From Gp6-AA40 sp963742105 (GTDB lineage Bacteria > Acidobacteriota > Vicinamibacteria > Vicinamibacterales > UBA2999): 64,000 nucleotides of DNA. The notes beneath the pieces were generated by a model. The model was given only the letters and a program-made list of their open reading frames with translations. It had not been told where the DNA came from and did no database searches. Of this stretch, positions 36,045 through 43,627 are shown piece after piece (the first letter of the stretch is position 1; each line of letters starts with the position of its first letter). Made by a program: the position numbers and the translations under genes. Location of the stretch: assembly GCA_963742105.1 (NCBI GenBank), contig CAVUKN010000005.1:1736001-1800000 (forward strand), written 5' to 3'.

Positions 36045-37297
36045 GGCCGTACGGCTACGCCCTGCTCGGGCTCACCGCGCTGGTCGCGATGCTGGTGGGA
36101 GTGATGACGTTTGCGTTGCTGCGATTCATGGCGGCGGCGAAGAGTGCGAAGCGGCAACTGGGCAGTAGCCCCAAGGAGGCCGAGCTGTTCTCGGCCGCTC
36201 TCCAGGAGGCGGTAAGTAAGCTCAAGGCGCAGGAACGCGCCATGAACGATCGGGCGGTGGCGTCGGAGCAGCTCAGCGCCCAGATTGTCGAGAGCCTGAC
36301 GGCGGGCCTGATGGTGGTGGACCGGACCGGGACTATCGAGATCTTCAATCCCGCCGCCCGGACGATGCTGGAAATCGCGTCGGACCCTGTCGGCAGTGAC
36401 TATCGCGGCGTCCTGAAACACGCGCCGCAGTTCGTCGCGGTGATCGACGAATGCCTCTCCTCGTCTCAGGTGATCCCACGGCGGTCAGTCGAAGTTCCCG
36501 GGTCTCAGCGGCTGCTGCACTTCGGCGTCACCGTGTCGCCGCTTCGCGACGCCACCCGGCCGGGGACGACAATCTGCCTGTTCTCCGATCTCACGACGGT
36601 GATGGAACTGGAGGAGCAGCTTCGTTTCAAAGACGCACTGGCGCGGGTCGGTGAACTGACCGCCGGCATTGCCCATGAATTCCGGAACGGGCTCGCGACG
36701 ATTCACGGGTACGGGCGCCTCATCGATCCGCGGGCGCTGCCAGCGCAATACCGGCCCTACGTCGAAGGGATTCGCCAGGAAGCGGACGCGCTCGGCAAGG
36801 TCGTGACGAACTTTCTGAACTTCGCCCGGCCAGAGCAGGTGGCGCTGGCGCCGGTCGACCTCCGGGCCATCGCGCAACGGGCGGCCGATGATCTCCAGCA
36901 CGATCTGCCGGCTGGCACGCAGGTAAGGGTGGACGGCGGCTTTGGCCCGGTTCTGGGCGACGAGGTCCTCCTGCGGCAGGTGTTCGGCAACCTGCTCCGC
37001 AATGCCGCCGAAGCATGCGAGCAGGCCGGCCGAATTCCGCTCGTGCACATCGCGGGCGCAATCGATCACGGCGCCCGTCTCGCCCGGGTGAGCGTGGACG
37101 ACAACGGTCCCGGCGTGAAGGACCTGGATCGCGAACGCATCTTCCAGCCATTCTTCACGACCCGTTCGCGAGGCACCGGCCTTGGCCTCGCCATCGTCCA
37201 GAAGGTCGTCGTGATGCACAACGGCCGCATCAGCGTCGGGTCGTCACCTGGCGGCGGCGCCAGCTTTCAACTCGCGTTTCCGCTCGCTGCCGCCTGA
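36041..37297 (+). CDS. membrane-bound PAS sensor histidine kinase
   Basis: The 418-residue kinase has one N-terminal membrane segment (about 7-27), a short coiled-coil, a PAS domain (LTAGLMVVDRTGTIEIFNPA), HisKA with the phospho-acceptor in TAGIAHEFRNGLATIHG near residue 210, and an HATPase domain (GNLLRNAAEACEQAG, DDNGPGVKD, GTGLGLAIV). No response regulator is adjacent. The nearest unpaired NtrC-type regulator is at 48437; pairing with it is only a guess. The overlap with pilD suggests a role in pilus control. ATG 36041 is used. Confidence 0.9.
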   Translation: MRPYGYALLGLTALVAMLVGVMTFALLRFMAAAKSAKRQLGSSPKEAELFSAALQEAVSKLKAQERAMNDRAVASEQLSAQIVESLTAGLMVVDRTGTIEIFNPAARTMLEIASDPVGSDYRGVLKHAPQFVAVIDECLSSSQVIPRRSVEVPGSQRLLHFGVTVSPLRDATRPGTTICLFSDLTTVMELEEQLRFKDALARVGELTAGIAHEFRNGLATIHGYGRLIDPRALPAQYRPYVEGIRQEADALGKVVTNFLNFARPEQVALAPVDLRAIAQRAADDLQHDLPAGTQVRVDGGFGPVLGDEVLLRQVFGNLLRNAAEACEQAGRIPLVHIAGAIDHGARLARVSVDDNGPGVKDLDRERIFQPFFTTRSRGTGLGLAIVQKVVVMHNGRISVGSSPGGGASFQLAFPLAAA

Positions 37298-37307
37298 TTC
37301 CGTCCTC

Positions 37308-37378
37308 GTTACGATTCGTAACGGTTTCTCAGCGTTTTTGCCGACGGGTCCCCGTCATCCGGATCTGTGTCGATCCGG
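37308..37378. promoter_or_regulatory. cluster of three palindromes upstream of first minor-pilin cassette
   Basis: GTTACGA-T-TCGTAAC (37308-37322), GACGGG-TC-CCCGTC (37343-37356) and CCGGATC-TGTGTC-GATCCGG (37359-37378) are all perfect dyads. They lie 55-125 bp upstream of a sigma-54-like element. Some could instead be the terminator of the kinase gene, since GTTTTTG follows the first. Confidence 0.5.
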
Positions 37379-37432
37379 TAAACGCCACTCCGCCTGGAGT
37401 TTGCCCGCAGTGTCGTCGTCCCCGCCGCAGCG

Positions 37433-37448
37433 TGGCAGCGATGTCGCA
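37433..37448 (+). promoter_or_regulatory. sigma-54-type promoter candidate for first minor-pilin cassette
   Basis: TGGCAGCGATGTCGCA has TGGCA at -24 and GC at the correct -12 spacing (TCGCA against consensus TTGCA). It is 24 bp upstream of the chosen pilV-like start. Confidence 0.5.
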
Positions 37449-37471
37449 CTGCTGCTCACCAGGACTTGCGA

Positions 37472-38248
37472 ATGCGAGATCGATTCGGGCGACGGATTCT
37501 AAGACATTGCCAGCGGCCATGGCGTGTACACGGGAAAGCGCTTGTCGTAACGACGCGCTGGATTGAACTGCCGCGTCAAGGCGGGCCTGCCGCGCCGAAG
37601 CGCTTGAGTGGACTGCCGCGCGAAGGCGGGCCTGCCGCGCCGAAGCGCTTGGGTGGACTGCCGCGCGAAGGCGGGCCTGCCGCGCCGAAGCGCTTGGGTG
37701 GACTGCCGCGCGAAGGCGGGTTCTCGCTGATCGAAACGACGGTCGCTGCCGGACTGCTGGCGGCGTCACTCGTGTCTCTCGCCCAGCTGCTCGACCTCGC
37801 GGTTCGCAACAACCGCGACGCTCGCGTCGTCACGTACGCCACCCTCCTCGCTGAGCAGAAGCTCGAGGAATTGCGGGCACTGACGTGGGGATTCGACGCG
37901 CACGGGTTGCCGATCGCCGATACCAGTACGGACACTGCTGCCAACCCACCCACGTCGAGTGGCGGCACAGGGCTCAGCGCATCACCCTCCGGTTCGCTCG
38001 ACGTCAACATCGGGGGCTTCGTCGACTACGTCGATCGATTCGGGGACAAGCTCGGAGGTGGCGCGACAGCGCCAGCAGGCGCGATCTACACGCGACGGTG
38101 GTCGATTCAACCACTACCGGCGGATCCCGGCAACGGCCTGATCATCCAGGTGGTCGTCACGAGAACCGTCGCGCCGGCAGGACCTGTGTCTGGCGCACGC
38201 CGCGCTGAAGCTCGCCTGCTTGCCGTGAGGACGAGGAATTCGCCGTGA
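37472..38248 (+). CDS. PilV-like minor pilin with repeat-expanded leader
   Basis: The mature part begins FSLIETTVAAGLLAASLVSL, with Glu at position 5, as in PilV-type minor pilins; it is preceded by REGG for prepilin peptidase. From ATG 37472 (AGGA seven bases upstream) the leader is 83 residues, far longer than the usual 6-30, because it contains three 15-residue repeats GLPREGGPAAPKRLG. A TTG at 37694 would give a nine-residue leader MGGLPREGG. The body (about 84-258) matches the second PilV-like gene at 40930 closely (LEELRALTWGFDAHGLPIAD against VEELRSLTWGFDLQGLPISD). It overlaps the PilW-like gene by four bases. Confidence 0.8.
   Translation: MRDRFGRRILRHCQRPWRVHGKALVVTTRWIELPRQGGPAAPKRLSGLPREGGPAAPKRLGGLPREGGPAAPKRLGGLPREGGFSLIETTVAAGLLAASLVSLAQLLDLAVRNNRDARVVTYATLLAEQKLEELRALTWGFDAHGLPIADTSTDTAANPPTSSGGTGLSASPSGSLDVNIGGFVDYVDRFGDKLGGGATAPAGAIYTRRWSIQPLPADPGNGLIIQVVVTRTVAPAGPVSGARRAEARLLAVRTRNSP
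37567..37720 (+). repeat. 45-bp tandem repeat in the pilV-like leader
   Basis: Three full 45-bp copies (37567-37611, 37612-37656, 37657-37701) and a 19-bp partial copy (37702-37720). Copies 2 and 3 are identical; copy 1 differs at only a few bases. Each copy encodes 15 residues and contains an EGG, so the last partial copy forms the real cleavage site. Confidence 0.95.
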
Positions 38249-39438
38249 CGCCCGGCCCGAAGACTCAGCACGAAGCTGGCTTCACACTCCTCGAGACACT
38301 CGTGGCCACCGCGATCATGGTGACGGTGACTGCCGCCGTTCTCACCCTGCTGACGCCGGCCGAAACGGTGTTCAAAGTGCAACCGGAGGTCTCCGACCTG
38401 CAGCAGCGGACTCGCGCCTCGGCCGACGCGTTGACCGCCGATTTGCTCGCGGCTGGAGCCGGCATCGATGCAGGTTCCGCCGCCGGACCGTTGATCGGCT
38501 ATCTTGCGCCCGTTCTGCCATATCGGACCGGCGAACTCGGCGATGATCCATCCGCAGGTGTTCGTTTCCGCTCCGATGCTGTGACGCTGCTGTACGCCTC
38601 GACGCCCTCGGCGCAGACCACGCTCGCAACTTCGTTGAGCGCCGGCTCCAGCGAGCTGACCGTAAATGCACAGCCGAATTGCGGAGTGGCGAGTCCCCGG
38701 AAAGTGTGCGGGTTCGAGGATGGGACACGCATCCTGCTGCTGGATCCGAGCGGCGTTCATGACGTCGTCACCGCAACAGGAGTCCAGAATCCGGTCATCA
38801 GCGTGCAGCACACCGGGGTCCTCAGCGAAGCCTACGCGGCCGGTACTCAGGTTGTGCAGGTGCAGATGCGCACCTACTACTTGAAGACGAGCGCCACGCA
38901 ACTCATGGTCTACGACGGCTACAGGTCCGACCTGCCGCTTGTGGACAACGTGGTGGGCCTCGAGTTTCGTTATTTCGCCGATCCTCAGCCACCGACTGCC
39001 ATACCAGAACAGAACGCCGGTAATGCGGCGCGCGTGATGACAACGTACGGTCCGTCGCCGCCGGCGGTGGACGTGGACAACGAAAACGATACCTGGCCGG
39101 CAGGGGAGAACTGCGTATTCACCGTCCAGGACGGGCGGCACGTGCCGCGCCTTCCAGTACTTGCCGCCGGCAACGGGCCCGTCCTTCTGTCGTCGAGCAT
39201 GCTCGTCGATGGTCCGTGGTGTCCCGACGACACGCGCGCGAACAGATTCGACGCTGACCTTCTGCGCGTCCGGAGGATAGGGGTGACGTTGCGGGTTCAG
39301 GCGGCAGCGGCGTCGTTGCGCGGGCCAGCCGGCGTGCTGTTCAGGCGAGGCGGCACCGCCGCGTCCGCGGCGCGCTACGTCCAGGACCTGGAGGTGCATT
39401 TGGACATCGCGCCACGAAACCTGAACCTTCGGCGGTGA
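38245..39438 (+). CDS. PilW-like minor pilin
   Basis: The 397-residue prepilin has a leader ending EAG and mature start FTLLETLVATAIMVTVTAAV (Glu5 present). The large C-terminal part carries several cysteines and the segments LPLVDNVVGLEFRYFADPQPP and GPWCPDD...NRFDADLLRVRRI, which recur in the second copy at 41553. PilW-type minor pilins help prime pilus assembly at the tip with PilV, PilX and PilY1. GTG 38245 overlaps the preceding stop. Confidence 0.85.
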   Translation: MTPGPKTQHEAGFTLLETLVATAIMVTVTAAVLTLLTPAETVFKVQPEVSDLQQRTRASADALTADLLAAGAGIDAGSAAGPLIGYLAPVLPYRTGELGDDPSAGVRFRSDAVTLLYASTPSAQTTLATSLSAGSSELTVNAQPNCGVASPRKVCGFEDGTRILLLDPSGVHDVVTATGVQNPVISVQHTGVLSEAYAAGTQVVQVQMRTYYLKTSATQLMVYDGYRSDLPLVDNVVGLEFRYFADPQPPTAIPEQNAGNAARVMTTYGPSPPAVDVDNENDTWPAGENCVFTVQDGRHVPRLPVLAAGNGPVLLSSSMLVDGPWCPDDTRANRFDADLLRVRRIGVTLRVQAAAASLRGPAGVLFRRGGTAASAARYVQDLEVHLDIAPRNLNLRR

Positions 39439-39441
39439 GCC

Positions 39442-40197
39442 ATGCCGGTGTTCACACAACGCTCGCTCGACAGCGATCAGGGAATCGCGCTCATCGTCAC
39501 CCTGATGACGATGACGCTGATCCTGGCGCTCGGCCTTGCGTTAACGCTGACTACTATCACTGAGAGCCGCATCGCCAACAATCTTCGACGTGCGGCGCAG
39601 GCACGGTATGCGGCGGATGCGATGATCGAACGGGTGGTGCCGGAACTTGCCAGAGTCAGCTGGGACGACGTGCTCGCCGGCGTGGCGAAGTCGGCGTTCA
39701 CCGACGGAGCGCCTTCCGGCGTCCGCATTCTGCCTGGTGGCGGACGCCTTGATTTGACCGGAACGACGAACCTGCTCAGATGCGGCAAGAACGCGTGCAG
39801 TGCGGCGGATATGGTGGCGCGCACCGACGACCGGCCGTGGGGCGCGAACAATCCGGTGTGGCAGCCGTACGCGTACGGTCCGCTCGATACCCTCGCGACA
39901 TCGGCGCTCGATGTACCGATCTACGTCATCGTCTGGGTCGGCGACGACCCTGCCGAGAACGACGGTGATCCCGTTCACGACGGAGCGCCGCCCTCCGACT
40001 GTGATCTCCAGGCCGATCCTGTGTGCGCGGATGGCAATGCCGGGAATGGCGTGATCGTCCTGGTGGCCACGGCGTTCGGTGCAGACGGTACGCAGCGGAC
40101 AGTGACCGCCACTGTGGCCCGTGAGCGGAATGCCGACGGGAAACCTGTCGACGATCACCCGACCGCCGATGTTGTGTCATGGCGAGAAGGGCGGTAG
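39442..40197 (+). CDS. PilX-like pilus assembly protein
   Basis: The 251-residue protein has a short charged N terminus and then GIALIVTLMTMTLILALGLAL, the PilX_N hydrophobic segment, which lacks the FTLIE-type start. RCGKNACSAADMVARTDDRPWGANNP and VIVWVGDDPAENDGDPVHDGAPP match the second copy almost word for word. It ends with RVVSWREGR-like VVSWREGR, an ending echoed in PilY1. It closes the first V-W-X cassette, which has no PilY1 of its own. Confidence 0.82.
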   Translation: MPVFTQRSLDSDQGIALIVTLMTMTLILALGLALTLTTITESRIANNLRRAAQARYAADAMIERVVPELARVSWDDVLAGVAKSAFTDGAPSGVRILPGGGRLDLTGTTNLLRCGKNACSAADMVARTDDRPWGANNPVWQPYAYGPLDTLATSALDVPIYVIVWVGDDPAENDGDPVHDGAPPSDCDLQADPVCADGNAGNGVIVLVATAFGADGTQRTVTATVARERNADGKPVDDHPTADVVSWREGR

Positions 40198-40238
40198 CGA
40201 TCGAGCCTGCGGGGCTTGCACCAGGCCTGTGATCGGCT

Positions 40239-40303
40239 GTTACGGATTTAGACCCGTAGTTCCGCGATAGGTCAGCGACTCCCACCCCGATTCGTCCCGT
40301 AAC
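40239..40303. promoter_or_regulatory. GTTACGG / CCGTAAC inverted repeats
   Basis: GTTACGG (40239-40245) is complementary to CCGTAAC (40297-40303) and also nests TACGG-N8-CCGTA (40241-40258). The TTACG/CGTAA core is the same as in the palindrome at 37308, upstream of the first cassette. Confidence 0.45.
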
Positions 40304-40352
40304 TCGCTGTTCGACCAAATCTTACAGGTGCGCGATCGCATGGCTCAGCCAT

Positions 40353-40368
40353 TGGCAGCGCCGTTGCT
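40353..40368 (+). promoter_or_regulatory. sigma-54-type promoter candidate for second minor-pilin cassette
   Basis: TGGCAGCGCCGTTGCT matches TGGCA at -24 and TTGCT at -12 with exact spacing, the best sigma-54 match in the window. It ends 23 bp before the fimT-like GTG. Confidence 0.65.
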
Positions 40369-40391
40369 GTGGTGGGTGTCAGCGGTTACAA

Positions 40392-40964
40392 GTGCGTCAA
40401 CGACCCTCTGAAATCGGCTTCACGATCATCGAACTGGTGCTCGTTCTGGCCGTCTTCGCCGTCCTCTCGGCAATGGCGGTGCCGGCGTTGTCCGCATTCG
40501 GCGAGCGTATGAAGCTTGGGCAGGGTCAGCGCGAAGTGGAGCGCGAGCTTCAGATGGCGCGGCTGAAGGCAGTCACCGCCAACCGGCGTATGCGCGTGCT
40601 GTTCAACTGTCCGGCGGCGGGCCAGTATCGTCGCGTTGAAGTGCTCGGAAGTGCACTTGACGATGCCGCCGATCGTTGCTCCGAGGCCAAGTATCCAATC
40701 CTGCCGCCCGACAGGAATCCGCTGACCCGTCCGAACTTCGACGGAGCCGTTCGTTACCTCCCCCGCACCGTGTCGTTCGGTGCGGCGTCCGGACTCGAAT
40801 TCGCGCCCGATGGAACGGTCATGTATCAGAGCGGTGGTGTGTGGATTGACGTTCCCGATCCGGACGGTACGGCCGTGACGCTGACCAAAACCGGCATGAG
40901 CGTCGTCGCCAGTATCACGGTGAATCACCTTGGCAAGATTCAGCCTGTTCAACTCCCGTACTGA
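40392..40964 (+). CDS. GspH/FimT-family pseudopilin
   Basis: The 190-residue prepilin has leader MRQRPSEIG and mature start FTIIELVLVLAVFAVLSAMA with Glu5, followed by VPALSAFGERMKLGQGQREVERELQMARLKAV, a typical GspH/FimT helix. The globular part has two cysteines. GTG 40392 follows a sigma-54-like promoter. It probably heads the operon FimT-PilV-PilW-PilX-PilY1 and overlaps the next gene by 35 bases. Confidence 0.87.
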   Translation: MRQRPSEIGFTIIELVLVLAVFAVLSAMAVPALSAFGERMKLGQGQREVERELQMARLKAVTANRRMRVLFNCPAAGQYRRVEVLGSALDDAADRCSEAKYPILPPDRNPLTRPNFDGAVRYLPRTVSFGAASGLEFAPDGTVMYQSGGVWIDVPDPDGTAVTLTKTGMSVVASITVNHLGKIQPVQLPY

Positions 40965-41553
40965 CCGTGGTGCCGCCGCAGCCGAGGGTCGCTTCGAACG
41001 GCGATCCGAAGGCGGCTTCTCGCTGGTTGAAGTGATCGTCGCGACCAGTCTGCTGGCCACCGCGTTGGTGACGCTCGCGCAGCTGTTCGCGATCTCGACG
41101 AAGACGAATCTCAGTTCCCGCAACACCACATACGCGACCGTCTTGGCGCAGCAGAAAGTGGAGGAATTGCGCTCCCTGACATGGGGCTTCGACCTGCAGG
41201 GACTGCCAATCAGCGATACGACGAGCGATACGGCCGTCAGCCCTGAGCAGCCGAACGGTGGCTCGGGGCTCGCCCCCTCACCGAAGACCGCGCTCAACGA
41301 GAACACGCCCGGATATGTCGACTACATCGATCAGTTCGGCAACAAGCTGGGTGGCGGAGCGCAGCCGCCGGCAAACGCGATCTACATGCGGCGGTGGTCG
41401 ATCGAACCGCTGCCCACGAACCCGAACAACACGTTGATCATCCAGGTGCTGGTGACCCGCAACCGCGACCGCGGCGCTGCCAATGACGGGGCGGTCAACC
41501 GGTTGCCCGACGAGGCCCGCCTCATCACGGTCAAGACGCGAAAGGCTCAGTGA
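40930..41553 (+). CDS. PilV-like minor pilin, second copy
   Basis: The 207-residue prepilin has mature start FSLVEVIVATSLLATALVTL after SEGG. The body is closely similar to the first PilV-like protein (YVDYIDQFGNKLGGGAQPPA against YVDRFGDKLGGGATAPAGA). The only in-frame start I can find is TTG 40930, inside the fimT-like gene, giving a 29-residue leader; translation is probably coupled. Unlike the first copy, its leader has no 45-bp repeats. Confidence 0.82.
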   Translation: MARFSLFNSRTDRGAAAAEGRFERRSEGGFSLVEVIVATSLLATALVTLAQLFAISTKTNLSSRNTTYATVLAQQKVEELRSLTWGFDLQGLPISDTTSDTAVSPEQPNGGSGLAPSPKTALNENTPGYVDYIDQFGNKLGGGAQPPANAIYMRRWSIEPLPTNPNNTLIIQVLVTRNRDRGAANDGAVNRLPDEARLITVKTRKAQ

Positions 41554-42776
41554 TGCGGACGCAACGCCTCCAATCGGAAGCGGGCTTTACCCTCGTCGAG
41601 ATGCTGATCTCGGCGGCGATCATGCTCACCGTGACCGCCGGCGTCTTCACGCTGATGAATCCGTCGGAAGGCATCTACAAGGCCCAGCCCGAAGCTTCGG
41701 ACATGCAGCAGCGCATGCGGATCGGCGTCGACACGCTGTCGAAGGATCTGGTCATGGCTGGCGCGGGCACGTATGTCGGCGCGGTCGCAGGTGCGCTCTA
41801 CAACTACTTCGCACCTGTGATGCCTTATCGTGTCGGTGATTCGAACAGCGATCCTGCTGCAGGCATCTACTATCGTTGCTCTCCCGGCTGCAGAGGCTCG
41901 GAGGCGATCACGCTTCTCTATGTGCCGCCGACGCCGTCGCAGACGACGATCCGGCAGGGTATGCCTCGCAACTCCAAGGAGTTCAAGGTCAACGACCAGC
42001 CGAACTGCCCGCCGAACAAAAAGGAGGCGCTGTGCGGCTTCAAGGAAGGGATGCGCGCGCTGATCTTCGACAAGAACGGCGCGTGGGACGCGTTCACGCT
42101 CACCCAGATTCAGGACCCGGCGCTTCACCTCCAGCACAGCGGCGATCTGAGCACCGACTACGACGACGGTTCGCAGATTACGCAGGTGGCGACCCACACC
42201 TATTACCTCAAGACCGACATCGCAACGAACACCTATCAGTTGATGCACTACGACGGGTACATGACCGACCTGCCGGTCGTCGACAACGTCGTGAAGCTGG
42301 AGTTCCAGTATTTCGGCGATCCCCAGCCGCCGACGCTGATTCCGGGGAAGTCGTTGACCGACCTGGTCGGCCCGTGGACCACCTATGGTCCGAAGCCGCC
42401 TCCGCTAGGGGTCGACAACGGCTCAGACTCGTGGCCGGCCGGTGAAAACTGCCTTTTTTCGCTGCAGGCCGGGCAGCAGGTGTCGCGCCTCCCGGTGCTC
42501 GCCGCGGGTAACGGGCAGGTACCGCTTCCGGCGGCCATGCTGATGGATGGTCCGTGGTGCCCGGACGCCACCTTCTCCAATCGCTTCGACGCTGACCTGC
42601 TCCGTATTCGCCGCGTCCGCGTCAACCTCCGAGTACAGGTCGCGCCCTCGTCACTGCGCGGGCCGGCTGGCCTTCTGTTCACGCGGGGCGGCACTGCCAA
42701 CGCTGCCGAGCGGTACGTCCCCGACCAGGAAGTCAGTTTCGACATCACGCCACGCAACATGAACCTGGGACGCTGA
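41553..42776 (+). CDS. PilW-like minor pilin, second copy
   Basis: The 407-residue prepilin has mature start FTLVEMLISAAIMLTVTAGV after a leader ending EAG. It matches the first PilW-like protein over its whole length (LPVVDNVVKLEFQYFGDPQPP; GPWCPDATFSNRFDADLLRIRRV), with additional cysteines (RCSPGC and NCPPNKKEALC). It starts on the ATG overlapping the PilV-like stop, or at GTG 41550. Confidence 0.86.
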   Translation: MRTQRLQSEAGFTLVEMLISAAIMLTVTAGVFTLMNPSEGIYKAQPEASDMQQRMRIGVDTLSKDLVMAGAGTYVGAVAGALYNYFAPVMPYRVGDSNSDPAAGIYYRCSPGCRGSEAITLLYVPPTPSQTTIRQGMPRNSKEFKVNDQPNCPPNKKEALCGFKEGMRALIFDKNGAWDAFTLTQIQDPALHLQHSGDLSTDYDDGSQITQVATHTYYLKTDIATNTYQLMHYDGYMTDLPVVDNVVKLEFQYFGDPQPPTLIPGKSLTDLVGPWTTYGPKPPPLGVDNGSDSWPAGENCLFSLQAGQQVSRLPVLAAGNGQVPLPAAMLMDGPWCPDATFSNRFDADLLRIRRVRVNLRVQVAPSSLRGPAGLLFTRGGTANAAERYVPDQEVSFDITPRNMNLGR

Positions 42777-42778
42777 CC

Positions 42779-43625
42779 ATGAGCCGACATTTCGAGCGGC
42801 CTCCGCTGTCGGCGCGTGCGGCCGACGAACGAGGCGTCGCGCTGGTCATTGCGCTGATGGCGATGGCGCTGATGATGGCCCTCGGCCTGGCCCTGATCCT
42901 GACGACTACCACCGAAGGAAAGATTGCGGGCAACTACCGCCAGGGCTCGGAAGCGCTGTACGCGGCCGATGCCGCCGTCGAGCGGGTGATGCAGGACATC
43001 CTGACCGTGCCGAACTGGGACGACATGCTCGCCGGCACCGTCACTTCAGGATTCATTGACGGGGCACCGTCTGGGTCACGCACGCTGCCGGACGGTTCGA
43101 CGCTCGATCTGACCGAGGCGACCAACGTGGTGCGATGCGGGAAGACCACGCTGCAGCGACGCCGACCTGGTCGCGTTCACCGACGATCATCCGTGGGGTC
43201 CCAACAACCCGAAATGGCAGCTCTATGCCTACGGTCCGCTCGAGGACATGATTCCCACCGGAACCATCAACTCAAACGCGTACGTGATCGTCTGGGTCGC
43301 GGACGATCCCGCGGAGAGCGACGCTGATCCGCTTCACGATGGCGCCCCGCCGGTCGGCTGCGATCCCACCAAGGACGCGACGTGTGCGGCCGGCAATCTG
43401 GGTCGCGGCGTCATCTCCATGCTGGCGCAGGCGTTCGGTCCCGATGGAACCCAGCGGGTCATCGAAGTGACGCTGGCGCGAACCGACACCACCGAGCTGG
43501 AGCGTGGCTACACGGGCCAGCGCGGACAGGACGAACAGAACCGCCGCTCACGTAAGGCGCCGGTACAGACGCCCGGCAAGGCGCTGACGCAACGCTCGTG
43601 GACGCTGTCGGGGGGCGGCACCTAG
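42779..43625 (+). CDS. PilX-like pilus assembly protein, second copy (one frameshift)
   Basis: It has the PilX_N segment GVALVIALMAMALMMALGLAL and is a close relative of the protein at 39442. The frame changes near 43150: RCGKTT is followed by CSDADLVAFTDDHPWGPNNP only after skipping one base, exactly matching RCGKNACSAADMVARTDDRPWGANNP in the first copy. With the base removed the product is 281 residues. It has a longer, charged C-terminal tail than the first copy. It is followed after 2 bp by pilY1. Confidence 0.82.
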
Positions 43626-43627
43626 TC

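Noticed and set aside
37567..37720. Minus-strand proline- and arginine-rich repeat frames over the 45-bp repeats
   Set aside because: Any frame through the repeat is open; only the plus frame joins a prepilin motif.
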